DNA of 64,000 nt from Streptomyces sp. AM 4-1-1. GTDB lineage: Bacteria; Actinomycetota; Actinomycetes; Streptomycetales; Streptomycetaceae. Under the pieces are notes generated by a model. The model ran no database searches. It saw only the letters and a list, made by a program, of their open reading frames with translations, and was not told the DNA's origin. Location of the stretch: assembly GCF_029167625.1 (NCBI RefSeq), contig NZ_CP119145.1, positions 2,170,001 to 2,234,000 of the forward strand, given 5' to 3'. Numbering within the stretch: the first letter of the stretch is position 1; each line of letters begins with the position of its first letter. A program made the position numbers and the translations under genes. This document shows, in pieces, positions 19,811 to 28,073 of this stretch.

Positions 19811-21640
19811 ATGTGCGGGATCGTCGGTTATATCGGGAAGCGTGATGTGGCTCCCCTGCTGCTGGAAGGCTTGCAGCGGCTGGAGTACCGGGGTTACGAC
19901 TCGGCGGGCATCGTCATCACCGGCAAGGCGGCGGCCGGGAAGCCCGCCGCGCTCAGGATGGTCAAGGCGAAGGGCCGGGTCCGCGAGCTGGAGGCCCGCG
20001 TCCCCAAGCGGTTCTCCGGCACCACCGGTATCGCCCACACCCGTTGGGCCACCCACGGCGCCCCGAGCGACGAGAACGCCCACCCCCATCTGGACGCCGA
20101 CGGCAAGGTCGCCGTCGTCCACAACGGGATCATCGACAACGCCGGCGATCTGCGCGCGAAGCTCGTCGCCGAGGGCACCGTCTTCCTCTCCGAGACCGAC
20201 ACCGAGGTGCTGGTCCATCTGATCGCCCGCTCCGAGGCGGACACCCTGGAGGAGAAGGTCCGCGAGGCGCTGCGGTCGGTCGAGGGCACGTACGGCATCG
20301 CCGTGCTGCACTCCGACTTCAACGACCGCGTCGTCGTCGCCCGCAACGGCTCGCCGGTCGTTCTCGGCATCGGCGAGAAGGAGATGTTCGTCGCCTCCGA
20401 CGTCGCCGCGCTGGTCTCCCACACCCGCCAGGTCGTCACCCTCGGTGACGGCGAGATGGCCACGGTCAAGGCCGACGACTTCCGTACGTACACGACCGAG
20501 GGCTCCAGCACGACGGCGACGCCGACCACCGTGGAGTGGGAGGCCGAGTCGTACGACATGGGCGGCCACGACACGTACATGCACAAGGAGATCTCCGAGC
20601 AGGCCGAGGCCGTGGACCGGGTGCTGCGGGGCCGGATCGACGACCGTTTCTCCACCGTGCACCTGGGCGGCCTCAATCTGGACGCCCGTGAGGCGCGCGG
20701 GGTGCGCCGGATCAAGATCCTGGGCTGCGGCACCTCGTACCACGCGGGGCAGATCGGCGCCCAGTTGATCGAGGAACTGGCCCGCATCCCGGCGGACGCC
20801 GAGCCCGCGTCCGAGTTCCGCTACCGGAACCCGGTCGTGGACCCCGACACCCTCTACGTCGCCGTCTCCCAGTCCGGCGAGACGTACGACGTGCTGGCCG
20901 CCGTCCAGGAGCTCAAGCGCAAGGGCGCGCGGGTGCTCGGCGTGGTCAACGTGGTCGGCTCGGCGATCGCCAGGGAGGCCGACGGCGGGCTGTACGTGCA
21001 CGCCGGACCCGAGGTCTGTGTGGTCTCGACCAAGTGCTTCACCAACACGGTGGTGGCGTTCGCCCTGCTCGCCCTGCACCTGGGCCGCATCCGCGATCTG
21101 TCGGTCTCGGACGGGAAGCGGATCATCGCGGGGCTGCGGAAGCTGCCGGCGCAGATCTCCGAGATCCTGGAGACCGAGCCCGACATCAAGAAGCTGGCGG
21201 AGGACTACGCGGACGCCAGGTCGATGATGTTCATCGGCCGGGTACGCGGCTACCCGGTCGCCCGCGAGGCCTCGTTGAAGCTCAAGGAGGTCTCGTACAT
21301 CCACGCCGAGGCCTACCCCGCGTCCGAGCTGAAGCACGGTCCGCTGGCCCTGATCGAACCCGCGATGCCGACGGTGGCGATCGTGCCGGACGACGATCTG
21401 CTGGACAAGAACCGTGCGGCGATGGAGGAGATCAAGGCCCGTGACGGCAAGATCCTGGCGGTCGCCCACCAGCCGCAGGAGAAGGCCGACCACACCATCG
21501 TCGTACCGAAGAACGAGGACGAGCTGGACCCCATCCTGATGGGCATCCCGCTCCAACTACTGGCGTACCACACGGCTTTGGCGCTGGGCCGGGACATCGA
21601 CAAGCCGCGCAACCTCGCGAAGTCCGTCACCGTCGAGTAG
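19811..21640 (+). CDS. glmS: Glucosamine--fructose-6-phosphate aminotransferase (isomerizing)
   Basis: A 609-residue enzyme making glucosamine-6-phosphate from fructose-6-phosphate and glutamine, the first step to cell-wall amino sugars. The N-terminal glutaminase begins MCGIVGYIG with the catalytic Cys2 and has THGAPSDENAHPH. Two SIS sugar-isomerase domains follow (ILGCGTSYHAG, SQSGETYDVL, REASLKLKEVSYIHAEAYPASELKHGP), ending LAKSVTVE. Length is normal. GGAGGGGCAG precedes ATG 19811. Its position a little upstream of adpA corresponds to the S. coelicolor gene called glmS2. No glmS-type ribozyme is seen upstream. Confidence 0.95.
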   Translation: MCGIVGYIGKRDVAPLLLEGLQRLEYRGYDSAGIVITGKAAAGKPAALRMVKAKGRVRELEARVPKRFSGTTGIAHTRWATHGAPSDENAHPHLDADGKVAVVHNGIIDNAGDLRAKLVAEGTVFLSETDTEVLVHLIARSEADTLEEKVREALRSVEGTYGIAVLHSDFNDRVVVARNGSPVVLGIGEKEMFVASDVAALVSHTRQVVTLGDGEMATVKADDFRTYTTEGSSTTATPTTVEWEAESYDMGGHDTYMHKEISEQAEAVDRVLRGRIDDRFSTVHLGGLNLDAREARGVRRIKILGCGTSYHAGQIGAQLIEELARIPADAEPASEFRYRNPVVDPDTLYVAVSQSGETYDVLAAVQELKRKGARVLGVVNVVGSAIAREADGGLYVHAGPEVCVVSTKCFTNTVVAFALLALHLGRIRDLSVSDGKRIIAGLRKLPAQISEILETEPDIKKLAEDYADARSMMFIGRVRGYPVAREASLKLKEVSYIHAEAYPASELKHGPLALIEPAMPTVAIVPDDDLLDKNRAAMEEIKARDGKILAVAHQPQEKADHTIVVPKNEDELDPILMGIPLQLLAYHTALALGRDIDKPRNLAKSVTVE

Positions 21641-21695
21641 GGCCCCGAGGCCCACCCGGACCCATCCGTCCTCCCTCTCCCGCCCCGTCACACCG

Positions 21696-21737
21696 AACGG
21701 CCCCACAGCGCGCCTCTCCGGGCGCCGTGGGGCCGTT
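21696..21737 (+). terminator. glmS terminator
   Basis: AACGGCCCCAC (21696-21706) pairs perfectly with GTGGGGCCGTT (21727-21737); the 20-base loop can pair further. It lies 56 bases after the glmS stop. Confidence 0.8.
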
Positions 21738-22362
21738 CCCGTCGTCCGGCACCAACGGCACCCGCCATGAGGCGTGTACGCGGCCCCGAGCCGCCTTCCC
21801 CGGACCTCGGAGCGGCCTTCTCCCTGCCCCCGAGCGGCCTTCCCCGTGGCCGGGAGCAGACGTACCCGGCCGGTGAGGAGACGCCGGGACCGGGCGCCGG
21901 GTGCGGAAGAGTGCGCCGGGAGGGCGTGTCGCACGGGAGGGGAACCAACCAGGCCAAGCGCCGCCAATGCGCCCCACAGCCCCGTATCCGGCCCACCCAC
22001 GGTCAATTCACCGCGTACGTCTCGTCGGAGGCATCGCAGTCCCGGTTTTGAGCGGCGAGTTGAGGCCACGTTCAACGATCAACATCGGCCTTCGGCGCCG
22101 CGCGGGCGCCCGGGGAGAGCGGCCGGAACCGGCCGAGGGGTCCGGCCGGGCCCGCGCGGAGACGGTAAGGGCGGTGGATCGCGATCGGGAGGTGACGAGA
22201 CGGGGTCGCCGATGCTCGCGGAGCGCGGAGGTGTCCACGGGCGGGGAAGCCGGGAAGAGGCGGCGCCGGCACGAGGCGCGGAGCGAGCGCGAGCGGTGGA
22301 GGAGGGTGAGCAGGGGTGGGGGTGAGAGTCGGAGGGGTGAGGGGGAAGGCCAGAGGCGGGGG
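21738..22362. other. Intergenic region, no gene supported
   Basis: About 625 bases between convergent glmS and the stress-protein gene. It is GC-rich with GGAG/GGTG-rich stretches at 22240-22370 and no open frame with codon bias, ribosome site and family resemblance. Nothing else is recognised. Confidence 0.5.
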
Positions 22363-22884
22363 TCAGGGGATGACGACGACGGGACGCTGCGCGCGCCGTG
22401 CGAGCCGTCCGGCCACGGAGCCGAAGATCCGGCCGACGATGCCGTGCGTGGAGCCGACCACGATGGCGTCGGCCGAGTACTCCTGGCCGACCTCCTCCAG
22501 CTCGTGGCAGATGTCCCCGCCGCGCTCCACCAGCACCCACGGCACCTCGGCGAGATAGTCCGCACAGGCCAGCTCCAGGCCGAGGACTTCGGTGCGGTGA
22601 TCCGGCACATCGACGAAGACGGGCGGCTCGCAACCCGCCCAGACAGTGGTCGGGAGCCGGTTGGCGACATGCACGATGATCAGACCGGAGCCCAGTCTGT
22701 TCGCCATGCCGATGGCGTAGGCGAGGGCCCGCTCACTCGATGTCGAGCCGTCGAATCCGACCACGACCCCGTGCCGGAACGCCGGGTCGCAGGAAGGGCG
22801 TGTTTCTTCGGCCGCCAGCGGGTCCGACAGTGGGTCGGCTACCTGCTTGCGGTCCGCGGGTTCGGGGATTTCGTGACCGGCCAT
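22363..22884 (-). CDS. Universal stress protein (UspA family)
   Basis: A 173-residue single-domain USP. The strand-loop FRHGVVVGFDGSTSSERALAYAIGMANRLG is the usual N-terminal core, and the C-terminal nucleotide loop is present as ADAIVVGSTHGIVGRIFGSVAGRLARRAQRPVVVIP, which fits the G-x2-G-x9-G(S/T) ATP-binding class. The first 35 residues are an acidic extension. It reads toward glmS and away from the long adpA leader, so the 927-base gap to its right may hold divergent promoters. The cellular role (stress or dormancy response) is inferred from family only. Confidence 0.88.
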   Translation of the reverse strand: MAGHEIPEPADRKQVADPLSDPLAAEETRPSCDPAFRHGVVVGFDGSTSSERALAYAIGMANRLGSGLIIVHVANRLPTTVWAGCEPPVFVDVPDHRTEVLGLELACADYLAEVPWVLVERGGDICHELEEVGQEYSADAIVVGSTHGIVGRIFGSVAGRLARRAQRPVVVIP

Positions 22885-23811
22885 CGGTGTCTCGGCGAAG
22901 AGAGTCCTCGTGAGGAGGGGCGACTTGAGGAGAGTATGTCAGCGAATGGTGGTGCTCTGTCCGGGAATCATCTTCCCAACCCTTTACCCTCAAGAGTACG
23001 GCGCCATTCCACCCCTGCCCAGACCCCCGCAAAGCGCATGCGGCATTGCAGGGAGCATGCCCGAGGCGGGCCCGGATGGCAATGCTCGATGCGCCGTACA
23101 CACAGCCTCACCCGACCGAATGACAGGAAGTCAACCGGTTAACGCTCCGGCCGACGGCAGGCCGGTCCACCCCTGAGGATGGCCCGCCGCATCCCAACGG
23201 TCACTCTCCGTCGCCGAACGAGGCCGGCGGCAGCCACCGCCGCCCGGCACAAGAACCCCGGCCCGGCCACCCTGGCGACGTCCCGCCGCTCCGGCCCGCG
23301 CACCCCGGCGCGCTCCTCATGAGCACCGCGCGCCGGTCCGTGCGCGTCGGCCGGAGGGGGCCTCCGAACGGGACGGGGCGCACCGGGGCGGACGCCGTCC
23401 GGAGGGTGGTGCGCCGGGTCATTGACCGAATCCGAGCCGCACTACCATCGGTTTTCAGCCAACTTCATGGCTCTGCCCGAACCTTGGCGAAATGGCCGAT
23501 CAACCCCCTTGCCACCAGGCAGGAAGAGACCGGGCGGTACGCTTTCACCCCATGGGGATGGGCCATGAATGCGAGACCCACTTCCCTACCGGCCTTACGA
23601 GTGGAACGCTTCGTGATCGAACGCTTCGCGCCAAGTTGCCTTGTCGACATAGGGCCGGATGGTGAACCTGTCATTCCGGCACCACGGGAAGCAGTAGATT
23701 CGATCATGGGTGTCGAAAACTGGGGACTCGTGCAAGACCGAGGGGAAACGTGCAGGAGCGACAGGCCCGTAAGGACCAGGGAGACGCGAACACCGAGGGG
23801 GGCTTAGCGTC
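22885..23811. other. Long adpA upstream region
   Basis: A 927-base gap, less GC-rich than its surroundings from about 23420 to 23800. It probably contains the adpA promoter, a long untranslated leader and regulator sites. A perfect CCCCATGGGG palindrome lies at 23548-23557. An open frame (about 23565-23807) ends four bases before adpA but lacks third-position GC bias, so I read it as leader rather than gene. Streptomyces adpA leaders are known targets for RNase III-type processing. Confidence 0.55.
23422..23448 (+). promoter_or_regulatory. Candidate adpA promoter
   Basis: TTGACC (23422-23427) and TACCAT (23443-23448) resemble -35 and -10 elements with a 15-base spacer, about 365 bases before the adpA start. 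The spacer is short, so this is tentative. Confidence 0.3.
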
Positions 23812-25047
23812 ATGAGCCAGGACTCCACTGCCGTATCGGAGGCTGCACGAAAGCTCGCGGGACGGCGACGCCGGGAAGTCGTCGCCGTGCTGCTGTTCAG
23901 TGGCGGCCCCCTCTTCGAGAGCTCCATCCCGCTCTCCGTATTCGGGATCGACCGCCAGGACGCGGGTGTTCCGCGTTACCGGCTGCTGGTCTGCGGCGGG
24001 GAAGAGGGGCCGCTGCGCACCACCGGAGGGCTCGAACTCAGCGCGCCCTACGGGCTGGAGGCGATCAGCAGGGCAGGCACCGTCGTGGTGCCCGCCTGGC
24101 GTTCGATCACCTCACCACCGCCCACCGAGGCGTTGGACGCGCTGCGCCGAGCTCACGAAGAGGGCGCACGGATCGTCGGGTTGTGCACCGGCGCGTTCGT
24201 GCTGGCCGCCGCAGGTCTGCTGGACGGCCGTCCGGCGACCACACACTGGATGTACGCACCGACGCTGGCCAAGCGCTATCCGTCGGTCCACGTCGATCCG
24301 CGTGAGCTGTTCGTCGACGACGGCGATGTGCTCACGTCCGCCGGCACGGCGGCCGGGATCGATCTCTGTCTGCACATCGTGCGCACGGACCACGGCACCG
24401 AGGCCGCCGGGGCACTGGCCCGTCGGCTGGTCGTACCGCCGCGCCGCAGTGGCGGTCAGGAGCGCTACCTCGACAGGTCTTTACCTGAGGAGATCGGCTC
24501 CGACCCGCTCGCGGAGGTCGTGGCCTGGGCGCTGGAGCATCTGCACGAGCAGTTCGACGTGGAGACGCTGGCCGCGCGCGCCTACATGAGCAGGCGGACC
24601 TTCGACCGGAGGTTCCGTTCGCTCACCGGGAGCGCGCCGTTGCAGTGGCTGATCACCCAGCGGGTGCTTCAGGCGCAGCGACTGCTGGAGACGTCCGACT
24701 ACTCGGTCGACGAGGTCGCGGGCCGCTGCGGCTTCCGCTCGCCGGTCGCGCTGCGTGGCCACTTCAGGCGCCAGCTCGGGTCGTCGCCCGCCACCTACCG
24801 GGCCGCCTACCGGGCCCGGCGTCCGCAGGGCGGGGTGCCGGAGTCGGTGACGGCGGTGATGGATTCGGTCGTGCCCGCCCAGGGTGGCCAGCAGGCCCGC
24901 CGGGCAGCGGCGGCCGCCGCTCCGCTCGGGGCGTCGGCGACCGCGTCGCCGGTGCCCGCCGGCGCCCGGCCGGACCACGGGAGGGCGGGCGCCGAGGCGT
25001 ACCTTCCCGGGCGCCCGGCCTTCCCCGGGCAGCGGAGCGCGTCCTAG
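23812..25047 (+). CDS. adpA: AdpA (BldH), central developmental regulator
   Basis: A 411-residue AraC/XylS-family regulator that switches on aerial growth and antibiotic genes. The N-terminal DJ-1/PfpI-like dimerisation domain runs to about residue 200 (VAVLLFSGGPLFESSIPLSVFGIDRQ, RIVGLCTGAFVLAAAGLLDGRPATTHW). The C-terminal AraC domain has two helix-turn-helices (FDVETLAARAYMSRRTFDRRFRSLTGSAPLQWLITQRVLQAQRLLE, then YSVDEVAGRCGFRSPVALRGHFRRQ). Codon 224, in the linker between the domains, is TTA, the conserved bldA-dependent codon of adpA. The C-terminal 60 residues are Ala-rich and variable. orn follows, as in other Streptomyces. Confidence 0.97.
   Translation: MSQDSTAVSEAARKLAGRRRREVVAVLLFSGGPLFESSIPLSVFGIDRQDAGVPRYRLLVCGGEEGPLRTTGGLELSAPYGLEAISRAGTVVVPAWRSITSPPPTEALDALRRAHEEGARIVGLCTGAFVLAAAGLLDGRPATTHWMYAPTLAKRYPSVHVDPRELFVDDGDVLTSAGTAAGIDLCLHIVRTDHGTEAAGALARRLVVPPRRSGGQERYLDRSLPEEIGSDPLAEVVAWALEHLHEQFDVETLAARAYMSRRTFDRRFRSLTGSAPLQWLITQRVLQAQRLLETSDYSVDEVAGRCGFRSPVALRGHFRRQLGSSPATYRAAYRARRPQGGVPESVTAVMDSVVPAQGGQQARRAAAAAAPLGASATASPVPAGARPDHGRAGAEAYLPGRPAFPGQRSAS
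24481..24483 (+). promoter_or_regulatory. In-frame TTA codon (bldA checkpoint) in adpA
   Basis: Leucine codon 224 (…RS-Leu-PEEIG) is TTA, the rarest codon in Streptomyces, read only by the bldA tRNA. Its place between the DJ-1-like and AraC domains is the conserved one. Confidence 0.92.
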
Positions 25048-25052
25048 TGCCG

Positions 25053-25102
25053 CCGGGACCGCTGCCGTCACGGCACCAGTGCCGTGACGGCAGCGGTCCC
25101 GG
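25053..25102 (+). terminator. Very long perfect hairpin after adpA
   Basis: A 24-base arm (25053-25076) is perfectly complementary to 25079-25102, with only CA between them. It starts six bases after the adpA stop. It should terminate or stabilise the adpA transcript and could extrude as a cruciform. Confidence 0.85.
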
Positions 25103-25202
25103 AGCGTTCCGACCCTGCGGGGCCGGAGCGGTGCGCGGCGTCCTGGCCGTCCCGCCCGGCCCGGCCCTGCCGGGTCGGCGGGGTGCCCCGTAGGGTGGGG
25201 CC

Positions 25203-25805
25203 ATGAACGATCGCATGGTGTGGATCGACTGCGAGATGACCGGGCTCTCGTTGGCGGACGACGCACTCATCGAGGTGGCCGCGCTGGTCACCGACTCGGA
25301 GCTGAACGTGCTCGGCGAAGGGGTGGACATCGTGATCCGCCCGCCGGACGAGGCCCTGGAGACCATGCCCGAGGTGGTGCGGCAGATGCACACCGCTTCG
25401 GGTCTCCTCGACGAGCTGGCGGGGGGCACCACCCTCGCCGACGCGGAGGCGCAGGTCCTGGCCTACGTCCGCGAGCAGGTGAAGGAGCCCGGCAGGGCTC
25501 CGCTGTGCGGCAACTCGGTGGGTACCGACCGGGGCTTCCTCGCCCGGGACATGTCTGCGCTGGAGAGCTACCTCCACTACCGGATCGTCGACGTGTCCTC
25601 GATCAAGGAGCTGGCGCGCCGGTGGTACCCGAAGGCGTACTTCAGCAGCCCGTCCAAGAGCGGCAACCACCGGGCGCTCGCCGACATCCGTGAGTCCATC
25701 GCCGAGCTGCGCTACTACCGGGAGGCGGTCTTCGTACCGCAGCCGGGGCCGGACTCGGACCAGGCGAAGCGGATCGCGGCGCGCCATGTGGTGTCCGCCG
25801 AGTAG
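25203..25805 (+). CDS. orn: Oligoribonuclease
   Basis: A 200-residue DEDDh 3'-5' exoribonuclease that degrades the last 2-5 nucleotides of RNA and, in Streptomyces, linear pGpG from c-di-GMP turnover. Catalytic residues are visible in [13 protein letters not shown] (D, E), [14 protein letters not shown] (D) and [13 protein letters not shown] (H, D). Full family length. It lies 155 bases after adpA beyond the long hairpin; the adpA-orn pairing is conserved in the genus. Confidence 0.95.
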   Translation: MNDRMVWIDCEMTGLSLADDALIEVAALVTDSELNVLGEGVDIVIRPPDEALETMPEVVRQMHTASGLLDELAGGTTLADAEAQVLAYVREQVKEPGRAPLCGNSVGTDRGFLARDMSALESYLHYRIVDVSSIKELARRWYPKAYFSSPSKSGNHRALADIRESIAELRYYREAVFVPQPGPDSDQAKRIAARHVVSAE

Positions 25806-25929
25806 TCCACCGAGAAGCCGCTGGTCAGGGGTGCTTGTCGGCCCCTGAGCCAGGAAACGGGAATGAGGGCGCGAGCACCCTCCCGGACCCTGTACACTTT
25901 TTCTCGGCCGGTCGGAAAGACCGGACGCG

Positions 25930-26002
25930 GTGGGTATAGCTCAGATGGTAGAGCACCTGGTTGTGGTCCAGGATGTCGCGGGTTCGAGTCCCGTTACTCA
26001 CC
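25930..26002 (+). tRNA. tRNA-His (GTG)
   Basis: Cloverleaf with acceptor GTGGGTA/TACTCAC, D-arm TAGCTCAGATGGTAGAGCA, anticodon arm CCTGG-TTGTGGT-CCAGG with anticodon GTG, and GGTTCGAGTCC T-loop. The extra G at 25929 and C at 26002 fit the G-1:C73 pair special to tRNA-His. CCA is not encoded. Confidence 0.95.
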
Positions 26003-26009
26003 CTGATGG

Positions 26010-26039
26010 AAGGGCCCCGGTCTTCGGACCGGGGCCCTT
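26010..26039 (+). terminator. Terminator after tRNA-His
   Basis: A 13-base-pair perfect stem AAGGGCCCCGGTC/GACCGGGGCCCTT closed by the stable TTCG tetraloop and followed by CTCCTTTTCCC. Confidence 0.92.
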
Positions 26040-26099
26040 CTCCTTTTCCCTTCCCCTTTCCCGTCGGCGGGGCCGGACGGGAAAGGGGGAGGGGTCCGG

Positions 26100-27128
26100 T
26101 CACGTCGAGTCACGTACCACCAGTTCGGTCGGCAGCACGATCTGCGGCCGTCCCGTGCTCTCCCCCGCGATCTCCTGGAGCAGCACCCGTGCCATGGTGC
26201 GGCCCATCTCCTCGATCGGCTGGCGCACGCTCGTCAGCGCCGGTTCCATGTGCCGGGCCACCGCCGAGTCGTCGAAGCCGACCAGCGCCACGTCCTGCGG
26301 GATGCGGTGGCCCGTCTCGCGCAGGACGTGGCGGGCGCCCGCGGCCATCACGTCGGAACCGGCGAAGACGGCGTCGAGGCCGGGGCAGCGGGCCAGCAGC
26401 TCCCGCATGGCGCGGGCACCGCCCTCCTCGGTGAAGTCGGCGGGCGCGATCAGCCGCTCGTCGGGGGCGAGCCCGGCCGCCGCCACGGCCGCCCGGTAGC
26501 CGTCGAGGCGGCGCTGAGCGCCGTAGACGTCCAGCCGCCCGGTGATCGTGGCGATCGTCCGGCGGCCCCGGGATATCAGATGGTCGACGGCGCAGCGGGC
26601 ACCGCCGAAGTTGTCGGAGTCGACGGCGGCGAGCGTTTCGCCGGCCGATCGCCGGCCGCTCATCACCGCCGGCATCCCGAGCTGTTCCAGCAGGTCGGGC
26701 AGCGGGTCGTCGGAGTGCACGGAGACCATCAGCACCCCGTCCACGCGGTGTGCGGTCAGATACTGGGCCAGCCGGCGGCGCTCGCGGTCGCTGCCCGCCA
26801 GGGTGAGCAGGAGCTGCATCTCGGTGTCGGCGAGAGCCGCGCCCACTCCGCGCACGATGCCGGAGAAGTACGGCTCGGCGAAGAACCTGCCCTCGGGTTC
26901 GGGCACGACCAGCGCGATCGCGTCGGTGCGGTTGCCCGCGAGGGCGCGGGCCGCCCGGTTGGGCACGTACCCCAGCTCCGCGACGGCGGCCTCCACGGCC
27001 TCCCGGGTGGCGGGGCTGACGTTCGGCGATCCGTTGATCACCCGGGACACCGTCCCCCGCCCCACCCCGGCCAGGGCCGCGACCTCCTCAAGTGTGGGTC
27101 GCCGCCCCTGTTTTCCATGTGCAGCCAT
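26100..27128 (-). CDS. LacI-family transcriptional regulator
   Basis: A 342-residue repressor. The N-terminal LacI helix-turn-helix and hinge are clear (PTLEEVAALAGVGRGTVSRVINGSPNVSPATREAVEAAVAELGYVPNRAARALAG), followed by a periplasmic-binding-like sugar-sensing domain (VDGVLMVSVHSDDPL, LDAVFAGSDVMAAGARHVLRETG, DVALVGFDDSAVARHMEPALTSVRQP). The start is ATG 27128 with GGGAGGGG upstream. No sugar transporter or glycosidase is adjacent, so the inducer and targets are unknown. It reads in the same direction as the GntR gene 79 bases upstream. Confidence 0.93.
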   Translation of the reverse strand: MAAHGKQGRRPTLEEVAALAGVGRGTVSRVINGSPNVSPATREAVEAAVAELGYVPNRAARALAGNRTDAIALVVPEPEGRFFAEPYFSGIVRGVGAALADTEMQLLLTLAGSDRERRRLAQYLTAHRVDGVLMVSVHSDDPLPDLLEQLGMPAVMSGRRSAGETLAAVDSDNFGGARCAVDHLISRGRRTIATITGRLDVYGAQRRLDGYRAAVAAAGLAPDERLIAPADFTEEGGARAMRELLARCPGLDAVFAGSDVMAAGARHVLRETGHRIPQDVALVGFDDSAVARHMEPALTSVRQPIEEMGRTMARVLLQEIAGESTGRPQIVLPTELVVRDST

Positions 27129-27207
27129 GGCCGCCCCTCCCAGTCGCCGAAACTTCTCACAGCCCGTCGGGTGAGACAAGTCTCGGTGGCCGGCCGCCCG
27201 GGTCCGG

Positions 27208-27906
27208 TCAGGCGGAGCGGAGCCGGCCGAGGGTGGCCTCCAGTTCGGTACGGGCCGCCAGGGCGGCCGCCTCGGCGTCCCCGGCGGCCACGGACCGCAC
27301 CAGCTCCTCATGGGTGGCACGGCCGTGGTCCGGGTCGTCGGCGCGCAGTCGCAGCAGTTCCACCAGATCGATGAGCGCCTGTCGCAGGGCGGGGGCGAAC
27401 TCGGCGAAGAGATCGGTGAGTACGGGGTTGTGGGCGGCGGCCACCACCGCCCGGTGCAGGTCGATGTCCCGGTCGACGAACTCGGAATCGGGTGCCCCCG
27501 AGGCGGCGTGCCGGGCCGCCAGAGCCGCGTCGAGGGCGGCCAGGTCCTCGTCCGTGCGGCGTTCGGCGGCCAGCCGGGCCGCCTGGACCTCGATCAGCGT
27601 GCGGACCTCGTACACGTCCGTGACCGCGGCCCTGCGCAGCCGTGTCGGCCAGTCCTCCGTGGGGCGGTCGGCGATCACGAACACGCCCGCGCCCTGTCGG
27701 GACCGCAGCAGTCCGGTCGCGGCCAGCGCGCGCACCGCCTCACGGACCGTGGAACGGCCCACGCCCAGTGTCCTGGCGAGGGTGGTCTCACCGGGGAGCC
27801 TGGTCCCGACCGGCCAGTGTCCGGTGGAGATCTGCTCCCGCAGATGGTCCACGGCCTGTTCGACCAGGGGGCTGGGGCGGAGCGGACCGAGCGGCACGGC
27901 GTACAC
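27208..27906 (-). CDS. GntR/FadR-type (FCD) regulator
   Basis: A 232-residue regulator with an N-terminal winged helix (PLVEQAVDHLREQISTGHWPVGTRLPGETTLARTLGVGRSTVREAVRALAATGLL) and a C-terminal all-helical FCD ligand domain with metal-type residues (DRDIDLHRAVVAAAHNPVL, RATHEELVRSVAAGDAEAA). The start taken is GTG 27906. It is divergent from the leucine leader/leuA transcription unit; a short palindrome overlaps its start codon and the leuA -35 box, so control of both genes is plausible. FCD members often sense organic acids. Confidence 0.9.
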   Translation of the reverse strand: MYAVPLGPLRPSPLVEQAVDHLREQISTGHWPVGTRLPGETTLARTLGVGRSTVREAVRALAATGLLRSRQGAGVFVIADRPTEDWPTRLRRAAVTDVYEVRTLIEVQAARLAAERRTDEDLAALDAALAARHAASGAPDSEFVDRDIDLHRAVVAAAHNPVLTDLFAEFAPALRQALIDLVELLRLRADDPDHGRATHEELVRSVAAGDAEAAALAARTELEATLGRLRSA

Positions 27907-27915
27907 CTGTCAGGT
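27905..27915. promoter_or_regulatory. Candidate GntR operator
   Basis: ACCTGTCAGGT is an 11-base palindrome (ACCTG-T-CAGGT) overlapping the GntR start codon and touching the -35 box of the divergent leuA promoter. Confidence 0.4.
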
Positions 27916-27944
27916 TGTCTGAGGAGTGGGCTTCTGGTTACTGT
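27915..27944 (+). promoter_or_regulatory. Candidate leuA promoter
   Basis: TTGTCT (27915-27920) and TACTGT (27939-27944) with an 18-base spacer. Transcription would begin about 27951, exactly at the ATG of the leader peptide, which would make that message leaderless. Confidence 0.5.
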
Positions 27945-27950
27945 ACCGGG

Positions 27951-27998
27951 ATGACGCTCAGCGGTCTCCTTCTTCTCGGCTGCCGCGGCGGGGCCTGA
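27951..27998 (+). CDS. Leucine leader peptide (leuL-like)
   Basis: A 15-codon open frame reading MTLSGLLLLGCRGGA. Five of its residues are leucine, four in a row (codons CTC CTT CTT CTC at 27966-27977). It lies directly upstream of leuA and its 3' end forms one strand of a base-paired antiterminator. There is no ribosome site ahead of the ATG, but the predicted transcription start falls on or next to the ATG, so leaderless translation is likely. Ribosome stalling on scarce leucyl-tRNA would sense leucine shortage. Leucine-rich leaders before leuA have been predicted in other actinobacteria. Confidence 0.8.
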   Translation: MTLSGLLLLGCRGGA

Positions 27999-28027
27999 AG
28001 CGATCGGCACCCCGCCGCGGGGTGCCG
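27983..28027 (+). promoter_or_regulatory. leuA transcription attenuator
   Basis: Two mutually exclusive structures are visible. Antiterminator: CCGCGGCGGGG (27983-27993, inside the leader frame) pairs over 11 bases with CCCCGCCGCGG (28010-28020). Terminator: CGGCACCCCG (28005-28014) pairs over 10 bases with CGGGGTGCCG (28018-28027) around a CCG loop. A ribosome stalled on the leucine codons leaves the first strand free and favours the antiterminator; a ribosome finishing at 27996 covers it and lets the terminator form. No U-run follows the hairpin. Confidence 0.8.
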
Positions 28028-28073
28028 TGCTGCGCCGGTCGCGTACCGCGATCCGAGAAAGAGACCCCGTCCG

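Noticed and set aside
21774..22325. Open frames in the glmS-stress protein gap
   Set aside because: Low-complexity Gly/Arg composition, no ribosome sites, and overlapping frames all equally open.
23130..23160. ArpA-type gamma-butyrolactone receptor site (AACCGGTT) upstream of adpA
   Set aside because: Only the central eight bases are symmetric and the distance to adpA is large; not enough to call.
23319..23807. A 162-codon protein gene directly before adpA
   Set aside because: Third codon positions are not GC-rich as in real genes here, no family resemblance, and the region is expected to be promoter and leader. Kept only as a leader-frame observation.
27173..27184. GAGAC-AA-GTCTC as LacI operator
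   Set aside because: Arms of five bases, located behind the LacI gene start with no second copy; too weak to claim.
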